A DNA stretch of 42,429 bases from Herbaspirillum chlorophenolicum (GTDB taxonomy: Bacteria > Pseudomonadota > Gammaproteobacteria > Burkholderiales > Burkholderiaceae_D): NCBI RefSeq assembly GCF_001189955.1, contig NZ_LFLT01000037.1, positions 1 through 42,429 on the forward strand, written 5' to 3'. This document shows, one piece after another, positions 9,184-17,309 of the stretch. How positions within the stretch are numbered: position 1 is the stretch's first letter; the number at the start of each line of letters is the position of its first letter. The position numbers were made by a program, and so were the translations under genes. The notes under the pieces are model-generated. The model did no database searches. It was given only the letters and a program-made list of their open reading frames with translations, and had not been told where the DNA came from.

Positions 9184-9208
9184 TTGTCCGAATTGTCCGT
9201 CGGACAAT
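9184..9208. promoter_or_regulatory. Operator-like palindrome with an extra direct half-site
   Basis: The sequence at 9192-9208 is a perfect palindrome, ATTGTCCG-T-CGGACAAT. A further copy of the half-site TTGTCCG lies at 9184-9190, exactly 10 bp (one helical turn) from the one at 9194. This looks like a repressor site of the TetR/MarR kind. It lies in the 341-bp gap 9028-9368, 161 bp before the gene at 9369. The rest of that gap holds only a weak ECF-sigma-like pair (ggcactt at 9240, tcgta at 9263). Confidence 0.5.
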
Positions 9209-9368
9209 GCCTTTACTTTTCGCACAATTTGTAACGTCCGGCACTTCTTCCTGAGCAGCCGGTCGTATCTGCTCGCTTCCTCATTTTGCGCGCGGCGCCA
9301 TTGCCGCAAGCTCCGCCACGGTAACCCGCAACAATGGAAGACAGCCCAACCTTTGACGCGAGGACAAC

Positions 9369-9626
9369 ATGACCAGTTTTCTCAGAACCCGAAAAGATCG
9401 TCATCCAAAACACGACAAACCGCGTCTGCCGAACGAGCATGACCAGAACTTCGACCGCCAGGACCCGGCAGACAGTGGCCACAAGGTCGAACGGCAGGAA
9501 ATCCGCCATGCCTACAACGACATCCGCGAAGGCAAGGTCGATACCGACCTGCGCGGCAGCGGTGGCCTGGACGAGATGAACAAGGCCCCTAGCCGCGGTG
9601 CAGCCGGCGTCCCGCGCAAGAGGTAA
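9369..9626 (+). CDS. Small highly charged hypothetical protein (85 aa)
   Basis: An 85-aa, very hydrophilic protein rich in D, R, K, H and P, with no hydrophobic segment, signal peptide or cysteine. It is probably cytosolic and largely disordered. Segments such as RLPNEHDQNFDRQDP and RQEIRHAYNDIREGKVDTDLRG look protein-like. A gaggac site precedes the ATG by about five bases, and a strong terminator follows the stop by 59 bp. I do not recognise the family. The composition resembles small stress-related proteins of soil proteobacteria, but that is only an impression. Confidence 0.6.
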   Translation: MTSFLRTRKDRHPKHDKPRLPNEHDQNFDRQDPADSGHKVERQEIRHAYNDIREGKVDTDLRGSGGLDEMNKAPSRGAAGVPRKR

Positions 9627-9684
9627 GGCGGAACCGGAACCGCCTGAGGATTGCAAAACCGGTTTCGTTCTCACTCTCCTGTGC

Positions 9685-9731
9685 AAAAAAGAAAGGCAGC
9701 CGACCACATGGTCCGGCTGCCTTTCTTTTTT
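9685..9731. terminator. Bidirectional terminator between convergent genes
   Basis: A perfect 18-bp inverted repeat, with arms aaaaaagaaaggcagccg (9685-9702) and cggctgcctttctttttt (9714-9731) and an 11-base loop. It ends with A and T runs on both strands and separates the + gene ending at 9626 from the - gene ending at 9785. Confidence 0.92.
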
Positions 9732-9784
9732 CCATCCCTGCTGCTGCGGCATCCCCGACGCGGGACCTCGCCATCAACCCCGCC

Positions 9785-10480
9785 TCACAACCCCGATTGC
9801 TTGATCCAGTCCTCGATGAGGGCGAACAATTCATGCGGCTTTTCCATCGGCGTCATATGGCCGCAATCGGCCACGATCTCAAAACGCGCCTGGGCGATCT
9901 GCCGCACCATCTCTTCCGATTCTTCCACCGTGCGCAACTTGTCCTGGTCGCTGGCAACGACCAGCACCGGACAGCGCAATTGCTGCAGCTGTTCGGCATT
10001 GCTGTCGCGCAGCGTCTGCAACTGGCGCAGGAACACCTCTTTGCCGTTGGACAGCGCCATCGCCTGCAGACGATCGAGCAGCGCGCGCTCGGTGCTGCGC
10101 GCAGGATGCAGCGACGAAGCCAGCGCCCGCGACGTCAGGCCCTTGAACGGCGTACGCTGGGCGATATCCAGTTGCGCCTTGGTGGACGCCGACTCCTGCT
10201 CGGTCTGCGGACGCGACGAGGTATTGAGCAGCGCCAGGCCAAGCACGCGCTCCGGCGCTTTCAGCGCTATTGCCTGGGCCACGAAACCGCCCATCGAAAA
10301 TCCGAACAGCACGAACCTCTCCGGCGCCTGGCGCAGCACCGCGTCGGCCATGGCCTGGATGCCGATATCCTGCCCGATGTCGCCGAAGGTGAGTGCCCCC
10401 AGCGTGGCAAGCTCGCCATGCATGTCGTCCCACAGGTGCTGGTTAAGCATGAAGCCCGGCAACAGAACCAGGTTGCGCAT
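9785..10480 (-). CDS. Alpha/beta hydrolase
   Basis: A 231-aa cytosolic alpha/beta hydrolase of the short esterase/MhpC-like kind. Visible: LVLLPGFMLN near the N-terminus (oxyanion-hole region), nucleophile elbow GFSMGG with S62, an acid in ASDQDKLR (D178 or D180), and histidine H208 in CGHMTPMEKP. The cap between strands 6 and 7 is short and helical. An aagggg site lies upstream of the ATG at 10480. It is followed on the same strand, upstream, by an MFS gene (gap 85 bp), so the two may be transcribed together. Substrate unknown. Confidence 0.88.
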   Translation of the reverse strand: MRNLVLLPGFMLNQHLWDDMHGELATLGALTFGDIGQDIGIQAMADAVLRQAPERFVLFGFSMGGFVAQAIALKAPERVLGLALLNTSSRPQTEQESASTKAQLDIAQRTPFKGLTSRALASSLHPARSTERALLDRLQAMALSNGKEVFLRQLQTLRDSNAEQLQQLRCPVLVVASDQDKLRTVEESEEMVRQIAQARFEIVADCGHMTPMEKPHELFALIEDWIKQSGL

Positions 10481-10565
10481 GATGTTTCCCCTTATTGCAT
10501 GACCGATGCGGTGTTGATGCCAGGCATCGGCAAAACCGCCATTTTATTTCTTTTTGAACAGGCGC

Positions 10566-11723
10566 TTATTCCAGCCACTGCGCACGGCTGCTGCAAACGG
10601 CAATCGACAGGCACAGCACGCCGATCAGCGCCAGGGCCGCCGGCAAGCCCCAGCCATGCGCCAGGAAACCGACCGCAGGCGGGCCGATCAGGCTGCCGCT
10701 GTAGCCCAGCGTGGCCACCGCCGCCAGTGCCGTCGAACCATGCCGGCCGGCGGCGCTGAAGACAAACGGGAACACCGCCGCCACACCTGCGCCGGCGATG
10801 GCGAACCCGAGGATGGCAGGCGCCATGCCCTCTGCCATCACCGCGATGCCCATGCCGAATGCGGCGGCCAATGTACCGACTGCCACCACGCGACGCGCGT
10901 TGTAGCGCTCCTTCAGACGATCGCCCACCATGCGCATGACCAGCATCATGCCGGCGAAGCCCGCATAGGCCAGCGGTGCGCCGCCATCGCTGGCGTGGAT
11001 GTGGTCCTTCATGTAGATACCGCTCCAGTCGGCGATCGAACCTTCGACAATGGCGCCGCAAAAACCGATCACGCCCAGCACCACCAAATGGCCGTGCGGG
11101 ATGGCGAAGATCTTGCGGTGCGGATCATGCTCGGGGCGGTCGTCCGGCAACGCGTTGTAGGCCATGCACAGCGGCGCAAGGAACAGCGCCGACACCAGCA
11201 GGAAATGCCAGATGGGCGCGATGCCCATGCCCGCGATGCCGCTGGCGGCCAGCGCGCCGGTGAAGGTCCCCACGCAAAACCAGCCATGCAGCATGGACAT
11301 GATGGGACGCCCTGCCTCCTTCTCGGCCTGCGCGCCCAGCGCATTGATGGCCACGTCGAAGCAACTGGAAGCGGCGCCATAAAGCGCGCTGGCGGCCATC
11401 AGCGTCCACAGGCCGGGCGCCAGCGCCAGCAGCGGCAATGAGACCAGCAGCGCCAGCCCCGCATACAGCGTACTGTGGCGCGCGCCGTAATGGCCGGTCA
11501 GCCAGGCTGCCAGCGGGAACGAACCTACCGCGCCAATGCCGCCGCACAGCAATACCAGCGACAGCGTGGCGGCGTCGAGATGCAGGATGTCGCGGATGGA
11601 CGGGATGCGCGCAGCCCAACTGGCGTACACCATGCCCAGCAACAGGAAGAACAGCAAAATGGCGATCTGGCGGCTGCGGACGGTCATCAGGCCAGTGTGT
11701 GAAGTGGAAAGCTTGGTTGTCAT
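10566..11723 (-). CDS. MFS transporter, YbjJ-like
   Basis: A 385-aa inner-membrane protein with about 12 predicted spans. The segment GMVYASWAARIPSIRDILHLDAATLSLVLL is characteristic of the YbjJ/fucose-permease-like MFS branch, and the loop after span 2 (LTGHYGARHST) fits the MFS A-motif position. The frame is open to 11873, but the extra 50 residues are not protein-like, so the ATG at 11723 (MTTKLSTSHT) is taken; a start at M13 (11687) is possible. The ribosome site is weak. The substrate is unknown; some family members act in sugar or drug efflux. A strong dyad lies upstream at 11770-11811. Confidence 0.85.
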   Translation of the reverse strand: MTTKLSTSHTGLMTVRSRQIAILLFFLLLGMVYASWAARIPSIRDILHLDAATLSLVLLCGGIGAVGSFPLAAWLTGHYGARHSTLYAGLALLVSLPLLALAPGLWTLMAASALYGAASSCFDVAINALGAQAEKEAGRPIMSMLHGWFCVGTFTGALAASGIAGMGIAPIWHFLLVSALFLAPLCMAYNALPDDRPEHDPHRKIFAIPHGHLVVLGVIGFCGAIVEGSIADWSGIYMKDHIHASDGGAPLAYAGFAGMMLVMRMVGDRLKERYNARRVVAVGTLAAAFGMGIAVMAEGMAPAILGFAIAGAGVAAVFPFVFSAAGRHGSTALAAVATLGYSGSLIGPPAVGFLAHGWGLPAALALIGVLCLSIAVCSSRAQWLE

Positions 11724-11764
11724 TGATACATCGTGAAGGTAAACTGCTTCGGGATTACAGCCAC

Positions 11765-11811
11765 TATTATCCGACATCCGGGAAGGCCTTGAGAAAAGGC
11801 CAAATGTCGGA
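11765..11811. promoter_or_regulatory. Nested dyad over a candidate promoter of the YbjJ-like gene
   Basis: Outer arms TCCGACAT (11770-11777) and ATGTCGGA (11804-11811) enclose inner arms GGCCTT (11785-11790) and AAGGCC (11796-11801). On the minus strand the outer arm runs into GATAAT (11770-11765), a fair -10 box about 40 bases before the ATG at 11723. It may be an operator or a structured leader. The remainder of the 319-bp gap 11724-12042 shows only a short dyad, AGTTGC/GCAACT (11826/11841). Confidence 0.4.
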
Positions 11812-12042
11812 GCAGCAGCGGTGAAAGTTGCCCTGAAACAGCAACTCTTCTCAGAGGTCCACGGCAAGCGCAAGCCTGCCGCCAGATTTAAGGTCGTTCA
11901 CATTCAATTTGCGAGATGCGCCATGCCCAGAAAGTGGGCCGGCGTCCGTGTGCTCGCACGCCGGTTAAAAACCGTACATGTGAACAGTCCTCCGATCCGC
12001 CCGCTTCTGAGTACCGCGCGCCGCAATTTCGCAGGAACAGGG

Positions 12043-12654
12043 ATGCCAGATTCAAACTCACACCAACACCAGATCTACCAGGAAATCGTCGATGCGCTGA
12101 TCGCCGTGCATCGGCTCACCGACGGCTATACGCCGGGCCACGAAGACCGCACCGCCACGCTTTGCGTGAAGATCGCCGAACATCTCGGCTTGCCGCGCGA
12201 GCGCATCGACATCCTGCACATGGCAGCGCAGGTGCACGACATCGGCAAGGCCAAGATACCGCTGGCACTGCTCAACAAACCCGGCCGCATCACCGACGAG
12301 GAATACACCCTGCTCAAGACGCATGTGCAGATCGGCTACGACATCCTCAAGAAAATCGGCTTCCCCTTCAATCTCGCCGAGATTGTCTGGTGCCATCATG
12401 AGTACCTCGACGGCAGCGGCTATCCACGCGGCGTCATGGCGGAGTCCATTCCACTGGAGTCACGCATCCTGACGGTGTCCGACATCGTCGAATCGATCTC
12501 GGCCGACCGCCCTTACCGCAAATCGCTGGGCATGGAAGTGGCGCTCGACGAGATCCGCCGCCAGAGCGGAACGCGCCTCGATCCGCTTGTCGTGGAGGCC
12601 TGCCTTCACGTAGTCGCCGAAGGCGGCGTCGAGAGCAGCGGCGCGACCGCATAA
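12043..12654 (+). CDS. Stand-alone HD-GYP domain phosphodiesterase
   Basis: A 203-aa protein consisting almost entirely of an HD-GYP domain, the family that degrades cyclic di-GMP. Metal and signature residues are present: H33, H65-D66 with K69 (VHDIGK), H94, H118-H119 (CHHE), D123, and GYP at 126-128 (DGSGYP). No receiver, PAS or membrane part is seen, so how it is controlled is unclear. The frame is open to 11821, but those 74 residues look like chance translation; the ATG at 12043 follows aggaacaggg. A protein of this size may depend on a partner for input. The activity call is by motif, and some HD-GYP proteins are not active on c-di-GMP. Confidence 0.88.
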   Translation: MPDSNSHQHQIYQEIVDALIAVHRLTDGYTPGHEDRTATLCVKIAEHLGLPRERIDILHMAAQVHDIGKAKIPLALLNKPGRITDEEYTLLKTHVQIGYDILKKIGFPFNLAEIVWCHHEYLDGSGYPRGVMAESIPLESRILTVSDIVESISADRPYRKSLGMEVALDEIRRQSGTRLDPLVVEACLHVVAEGGVESSGATA

Positions 12655-12660
12655 GCACCT

Positions 12661-12684
12661 GCGCCGGCAAAGCGGTGCCGGCGC
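12661..12684 (+). terminator. Hairpin after the HD-GYP gene
   Basis: A perfect 9-bp stem, GCGCCGGCA (12661-12669) and TGCCGGCGC (12676-12684), with a 6-base loop, 6 bp after the stop. The following bases are not T-rich (catttggg), so it is a weak intrinsic terminator at best. Confidence 0.4.
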
Positions 12685-12743
12685 CATTTGGGCTAAACTT
12701 GGCGCACATAAAATGAAGCCCCAGGCTTCGGAGACGCCCGTCC

Positions 12744-13955
12744 ATGTCCGCCACAACTGCCCCCGCCCCGCACGATTTCATCCTGCGCCATCCCATCCTG
12801 ACCGCACTGGCCTTGTCGCTGGGCACCGCCATCGCCCTGGGCGTGGCGCGCTTTTCCTACGCGCTGCTGCTGGCGCCGATGCGCGCAGACCTCGGCTGGC
12901 CTTACCTGATCGCCGGCGGCATGAACACCGGCAACGCGCTGGGGTACCTGCTGGGCGCGCTGATCACGCCATTCCTGATGCGGCGCTACATGGCGCATCG
13001 CGTGCTGGTCGGCGGCGCCTTCGGCACCGCATTGCTGACCTTCCTCCCCGGCTTCGCTACCGACACTGCCGTGCAACTCACGCTGCGTGTAGCCACCGGC
13101 GTCACCAGCGCCTTCATCTTCGTGTCCGGCGGCTTGCTGGTCAGCCGCCTGGCGGCGTTGCACGCACAACGCGCCGGACTGCTGCTGGGACTGTATTACG
13201 GCGGCACCGGCATCGGTATCGCCGTGGCCTCGCTGTCGGTGCCGGTGGTCATGCAAGCCGCAGCCGAACACGGCGCGGCGCATCCCTGGCAATGGGCCTG
13301 GCTGCTGCTGGGTACGCTGGCGCTGGTGGCCAGCGTGTTCATGTCGCTGCCGGTGCGCCATATCCCCTCGCCCGCCGCACAGGCATCGACACGCGGCAGC
13401 TTCAAACCGCGCAGCCTGATCTTCGGCCTGGCCGGCTATCTGTTTTTCGGGCTCGGCTATATCGGCTACATGACCTTCGTCATCGCGCTGCTAAAGGAAC
13501 AAGGCATGGCGCCGCAGCGCATCACGCTGTTCTTCACGCTACTGGGCGTGGCCACCTTCGCTTCCTCGCGCATCTGGGCGCGCATGCTGGACCGTTTCCG
13601 CGGCGGCCAGTCGCTGGCGATCCTCAACACGCTGCTGTGCGTGGCCACGCTGATCCCTGCACTCACCAGCCAGGTGGCGGCGGTGTTCGCATCGGGCATC
13701 CTGTTCGGCGCCTGCTTCCTGTCGGCAGTGGCATCCACCACGGCGATGGTGCGGCACAACCTGCCGCAAGCCGACTGGCCGGCCGGCATCAGCACCTTCA
13801 CCATCATCTTCGCTGCGGGACAGATCGTCGGCCCGACCATCGTCGGCTGGATTGCCGATGGCGCGGGTGGATTACGCCAGGGGCTGGTATTTTCGGCGTT
13901 AACCTTGCTGGTGGGAGCGCTGCTGGCAACACGGCAGCGAGCATTGGCGAGCTGA
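12744..13955 (+). CDS. MFS transporter, YbfB/YjiJ family
   Basis: A 403-aa inner-membrane protein with about 12 spans and the YbfB/YjiJ hallmarks: an N-terminal LGTAIALGVARFSYALLLAPMRADLGWPY (first span and loop) and GGMNTGNALGYLLGAL (second span). The central loop near residues 210-225 is charged. Substrate unknown. A ggaga site lies ten bases before the ATG. It begins 89 bp after the HD-GYP gene and ends 45 bp before the AT-rich insert at 14001, so its end is the left junction of that insert. Confidence 0.88.
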   Translation: MSATTAPAPHDFILRHPILTALALSLGTAIALGVARFSYALLLAPMRADLGWPYLIAGGMNTGNALGYLLGALITPFLMRRYMAHRVLVGGAFGTALLTFLPGFATDTAVQLTLRVATGVTSAFIFVSGGLLVSRLAALHAQRAGLLLGLYYGGTGIGIAVASLSVPVVMQAAAEHGAAHPWQWAWLLLGTLALVASVFMSLPVRHIPSPAAQASTRGSFKPRSLIFGLAGYLFFGLGYIGYMTFVIALLKEQGMAPQRITLFFTLLGVATFASSRIWARMLDRFRGGQSLAILNTLLCVATLIPALTSQVAAVFASGILFGACFLSAVASTTAMVRHNLPQADWPAGISTFTIIFAAGQIVGPTIVGWIADGAGGLRQGLVFSALTLLVGALLATRQRALAS

Positions 13956-14000
13956 CTTGCCTGCCTCATCATTCACGTCCCATCTCGGTGAAAAAACACT

Positions 14001-14909
14001 ATGAAAAGCCGCGCCACATGCCTTCTTTGTCATCGAAATCCCCCTATCGAAAATAGTCACATATTGCCAAAACTGATTGTCACAGCAATCAGCAAGCAAC
14101 TTGAGGATCGCGGATTTCGCGAGATGTCGTCCATGAAGTTACGCGTTGAACGCACTCTAGTCGGCCCATTTTTCTGCCGTTGTTGCGAGAAGAAGTTTGG
14201 CCGATTTGAAGACGATTTCACTCGCATATATCTAGATCCCTACTTCGACAATGATCAAATCACTATCGAATCTCAATCTTTACTACTGTTGTTTGCCATG
14301 TCAGTTCTATGGCGGGTATTGGCATATACGCTCACACAAGACTCGTATAGCGACAAGTTTCCGTATCTATTGCAAGCAGAAGAACAGTGGCGAGGCTATC
14401 TGGAAGGAAAGAACAAAGACGTAGGCACACACAAATGCTATTTGGTACTTGATCGAGAGTTCACTAAAGACCAGATTCAATCCTCTGCGCACTTGACTCG
14501 AATAGACCTGCGTTACGGAATTGCACAAGGCATCACATCTACACAGATCTGGGGTGCACTTGCACTCTCGCGTCATGTCGTATATGCCAAATTGGGGCCC
14601 TTCTTGTTCATAGGCGAACTGAAGGAATTCTTCAAAGGGCAAACAGACCACTTGCTGGAACCTTGGCACGATCTGACATCGACGGAGCCTTTTTGCTTGC
14701 TTCATGATCCTGCAGCAAGTGCTCCGAAGGACATCGTCGCTATGGCCGATCGGATTTTTTCACAATGGCAGTGGCGCGACGATTATATGAAACCTGAGCG
14801 TCGGAATAAATTGCAAGCGACCCTGTCGGCATTATCTGAAGACAGCCAATTTAAAAGACTCCTGAAGGAAGATATGGCGATGTTCAACTCATCGCCAACC
14901 AATGAATAA
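14001..14909 (+). CDS. Unrecognised zinc-finger protein with an HNH-like Cys/His pattern
   Basis: A 302-aa protein, cytosolic by appearance. The N-terminus has C7-x2-C10, then E17-N-S-H20-I-L-P-K and a second pair C59-x2-C62 followed by E-K-K-F-G-R-F-E. This CxxC...SHI-x-PK...CxxCE arrangement resembles the zinc-bound treble clef of HNH-type proteins, but a full nuclease H-N-H triad cannot be shown. The rest is helical with a hydrophobic stretch (~94-112, LLLLFAMSVLWRVLAYTLT) and no known domain that I recognise. Codon use is much more A/T-rich than the neighbours, indicating transfer. The DUF6602-like gene follows after 87 bp on the same strand. A defence role is inference from company and composition only. 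Confidence 0.75.
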   Translation: MKSRATCLLCHRNPPIENSHILPKLIVTAISKQLEDRGFREMSSMKLRVERTLVGPFFCRCCEKKFGRFEDDFTRIYLDPYFDNDQITIESQSLLLLFAMSVLWRVLAYTLTQDSYSDKFPYLLQAEEQWRGYLEGKNKDVGTHKCYLVLDREFTKDQIQSSAHLTRIDLRYGIAQGITSTQIWGALALSRHVVYAKLGPFLFIGELKEFFKGQTDHLLEPWHDLTSTEPFCLLHDPAASAPKDIVAMADRIFSQWQWRDDYMKPERRNKLQATLSALSEDSQFKRLLKEDMAMFNSSPTNE

Positions 14910-14996
14910 TCGCAGCTAATGCGAAATGGGCATTCTTCGTAACCCTCTAAAAATCGAAGTCCCCCTCTATAGCTTCCCAGTAAACGGAAACCTCTG

Positions 14997-16064
14997 ATGA
15001 ACAAGAAAACACTCCAGGACTTCTTGAATGGGGAGCACGATATGCTCACCACCGCCGTCGATCTTTTCAGGACATTGTTGCCTCACCACAAAAACGATGC
15101 ATCAGTACACTCGGGCGAAGAAGGTCGGTTTATCGAGATGGCGCTTGCGGAATATCTCCGCAAGAAGTTGCCCGATGGGATCGGTATAGGTGGCGGCTTT
15201 ATCGTTGATGCACATAGTGGGTGGGCATCGAAGCAAATTGACATCATCCTGTACGACAGGATCAGGTTTGCGCCGTTGTTGAAATACGGCGATGCCCTGG
15301 TGGTGCCGATCGAGTCAGTGATCGGCGCTTTGTCTGTCAAACGGACTTTGTATGATGCCCAGCTACCCGGCGAGTTGGAATCGCTATCGTCCGTGGGTGC
15401 TCGCGGGACAGGGATGAATTACCCAAAACCACTTCTGGCACTGATCGCATTCGACTATGAAAAGGATGACTTCAAGGCAGGCGTGGACGCGACGTTCGCC
15501 GCAATCCAGGCCACGTTTTCGCCAAAGACAGCTGCGTCTGGCAAGCAATACTTGCATTCCTGGAATGAGCTGGTTGATTACGTGATCGTTTTTGACAAGT
15601 TTCTCATGCGTACCAACGGCCATTCGCATCGTGACGATACTGCACGCAAAAAGGAGCTGGCTGCAAAAAACGCAAAGGGCGAAAAGCTACCGCCGTTGCA
15701 ATGCAACTATACGTGGGCCGGGAACAGGGATCTGAGCCGTAACGCCTACCTTCAGCATTTGCTAAATGGCATCCATCGCGCTTGGTATGATCGCGACCGG
15801 GAAAACCTGCCCAAGCGTGACTTGCTGGCATTCCCGGACACAGGTATGAACACACTTGGGGCCGTTCCCATTTGTGTATATTGCCGCCCCTATGCGTGGA
15901 GCACATTCACGCCTGCAATATCTCCTGCACAGAACACGACAAAGACAAAAAAGAGGCGCACGACCGCCACGAAGCCTTCATCTGGCGCGGCCGCAGCACC
16001 TCTGCGATCACCGACAACAAAGAAAGCAAAAAAAGCACGGAAGACAACTGCCGGCTCGAATTAA
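14997..16064 (+). CDS. DUF6602-like protein (nuclease-fold-like, possibly with an altered active site)
   Basis: 355 aa as read. Residues ~15-125 match my memory of DUF6602: helix with HSGEEGRFIE (E41/E42), LPDGIGIGGGFIVDAHSGWASKQIDIILYDR (D82), then PIESVIGALSVKRTL (E106, K115). This order resembles a PD-(D/E)xK restriction-type core, but the residue two before K115 is serine (S113), where an acid is usual in IEVK. The final ~70 residues are low-complexity and rich in K, T, A and S, and another frame there (to the TAG at 16095) looks more natural, so a frameshift near 15850-15900 is possible. Lower GC and position beside the zinc-finger gene suggest one acquired module. Function unknown. Confidence 0.75.
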   Translation: MNKKTLQDFLNGEHDMLTTAVDLFRTLLPHHKNDASVHSGEEGRFIEMALAEYLRKKLPDGIGIGGGFIVDAHSGWASKQIDIILYDRIRFAPLLKYGDALVVPIESVIGALSVKRTLYDAQLPGELESLSSVGARGTGMNYPKPLLALIAFDYEKDDFKAGVDATFAAIQATFSPKTAASGKQYLHSWNELVDYVIVFDKFLMRTNGHSHRDDTARKKELAAKNAKGEKLPPLQCNYTWAGNRDLSRNAYLQHLLNGIHRAWYDRDRENLPKRDLLAFPDTGMNTLGAVPICVYCRPYAWSTFTPAISPAQNTTKTKKRRTTATKPSSGAAAAPLRSPTTKKAKKARKTTAGSN

Positions 16065-16137
16065 TCCCCGCGTGGATCACGGTTGAAAAGAGGTAGCCTG
16101 ACCAATATCAAAGGGATGCAAGCACCTCTCCCTTAAC

Positions 16138-17214
16138 TCACGCTAAATGTCGCTTTAAAGCATCCACCAGTGTGCCGCAAGCCTCGTCGGTACCGATGGT
16201 GATGCGCAGGAACTGGTTGATGCGCGCGCTGGTGAAGTGGCGCACGATGATGCCGTCGCCGCGCAGGGACGTAGCCAGCTTCGCCGCGTCGTGCTGCGGA
16301 TGGCGCGCGAACACAAAATTGGCTGCCGACGGCAGTACCTCGAAACCGAGCTGTTCCAGCGAGGCGACCAGCTTCTCGCGGCTGGCGATGACCATGCCGC
16401 AAGTCTTCCGGAAATATTCCTCATCCTCGATGGCGGCGGTGGCGCCGGCGATCGCCGGGCGGTCCAGCGGATAGGAATTGAAGCTGTTCTTCACCCGTTC
16501 CAGCGCATCGATCAGGTCGGCATGGCCGATGGCGAACCCGACGCGCATACCGGCCAGCGAGCGCGACTTGGAGAGGGTCTGCACCACCAGCAGGTTGGGA
16601 TAACGCTGCACCAGCGGGATCGCGCTGTCGCCGCCGAAATCGATGTAGGCCTCATCCACCACCACCACGCGCTGCGGGTTGCCCTGCACGATGCGCTCGA
16701 CCTCGGCCAACGGCAGCAGGCAGCCGGTGGGGGCGTTCGGATTGGGGAAGATGATGCCGCCGATGGCGTCGCCGTGGCCGAGATAATCATCGGTGCGCAG
16801 CGTGAAATCGTCGGCCAGCGGCACCGCGCGGTACTCGACCTGGTACAGGCCGGAGTAGGTCGGATAGAAGCTGTAGGTGATATCCGGGAACAGGATCGGC
16901 TTGCCATGCTGGAGCAGCGCGTGGAAGGCATGCGCCAGCACCTCGTCGGAACCGTTGCCGACGAACACTTCGCGCGCCGTGATGCCATCGGCGGCATGGC
17001 GGCGGGCGATGGCCAGCTTGAGCGGCTCGGCATCGGGATTGGGATAAAGCCGCAAGCTGTCGCCCACTTCTCGCGCGATTGCCTCGACCGCGCGCGGCGA
17101 CGGCCCATAGGGATTCTCGTTGGTATTGAGCTTGACCAGATTGGCGATCTTGGGCTGCTCGCCCGGCGTGTAAGGCGTCAGGCGGCTGACGATGGGACTC
17201 CAGAACTTGCTCAT
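16138..17214 (-). CDS. hisC: Histidinol-phosphate aminotransferase
   Basis: A 358-aa PLP enzyme of fold type I that makes histidinol phosphate from imidazole acetol phosphate and glutamate. Visible: [20 protein letters not shown] (N160), [11 protein letters not shown] (D188), the Schiff-base lysine K216 in [15 protein letters not shown], and the phosphate-binding arginine segment near [11 protein letters not shown]. The start is the ATG at 17214 ([10 protein letters not shown]), which gives the family N-terminus; the open frame continues 300 nt upstream without protein-like character. No other his genes are nearby, so this may be the second hisC copy many betaproteobacteria keep, which can also serve aromatic amino acid transamination. 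It borders the AT-rich insert on the right. Confidence 0.93.
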   Translation of the reverse strand: MSKFWSPIVSRLTPYTPGEQPKIANLVKLNTNENPYGPSPRAVEAIAREVGDSLRLYPNPDAEPLKLAIARRHAADGITAREVFVGNGSDEVLAHAFHALLQHGKPILFPDITYSFYPTYSGLYQVEYRAVPLADDFTLRTDDYLGHGDAIGGIIFPNPNAPTGCLLPLAEVERIVQGNPQRVVVVDEAYIDFGGDSAIPLVQRYPNLLVVQTLSKSRSLAGMRVGFAIGHADLIDALERVKNSFNSYPLDRPAIAGATAAIEDEEYFRKTCGMVIASREKLVASLEQLGFEVLPSAANFVFARHPQHDAAKLATSLRGDGIIVRHFTSARINQFLRITIGTDEACGTLVDALKRHLA

Positions 17215-17309
17215 GGGGAAATCGGCCCGTGAAGGGCAATAGGAAATGGAAGAGGAAACGCAGATGGTAGCAAACTTGGCGCTACCGGCGGCAGCCGCTG
17301 CGGCAGGAT

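Noticed and set aside
11821..12042. N-terminal extension of the HD-GYP protein by 74 residues
   Set aside because: The extension is basic and without protein-like pattern, while ATG 12043 has a ribosome site and starts just before the conserved domain.
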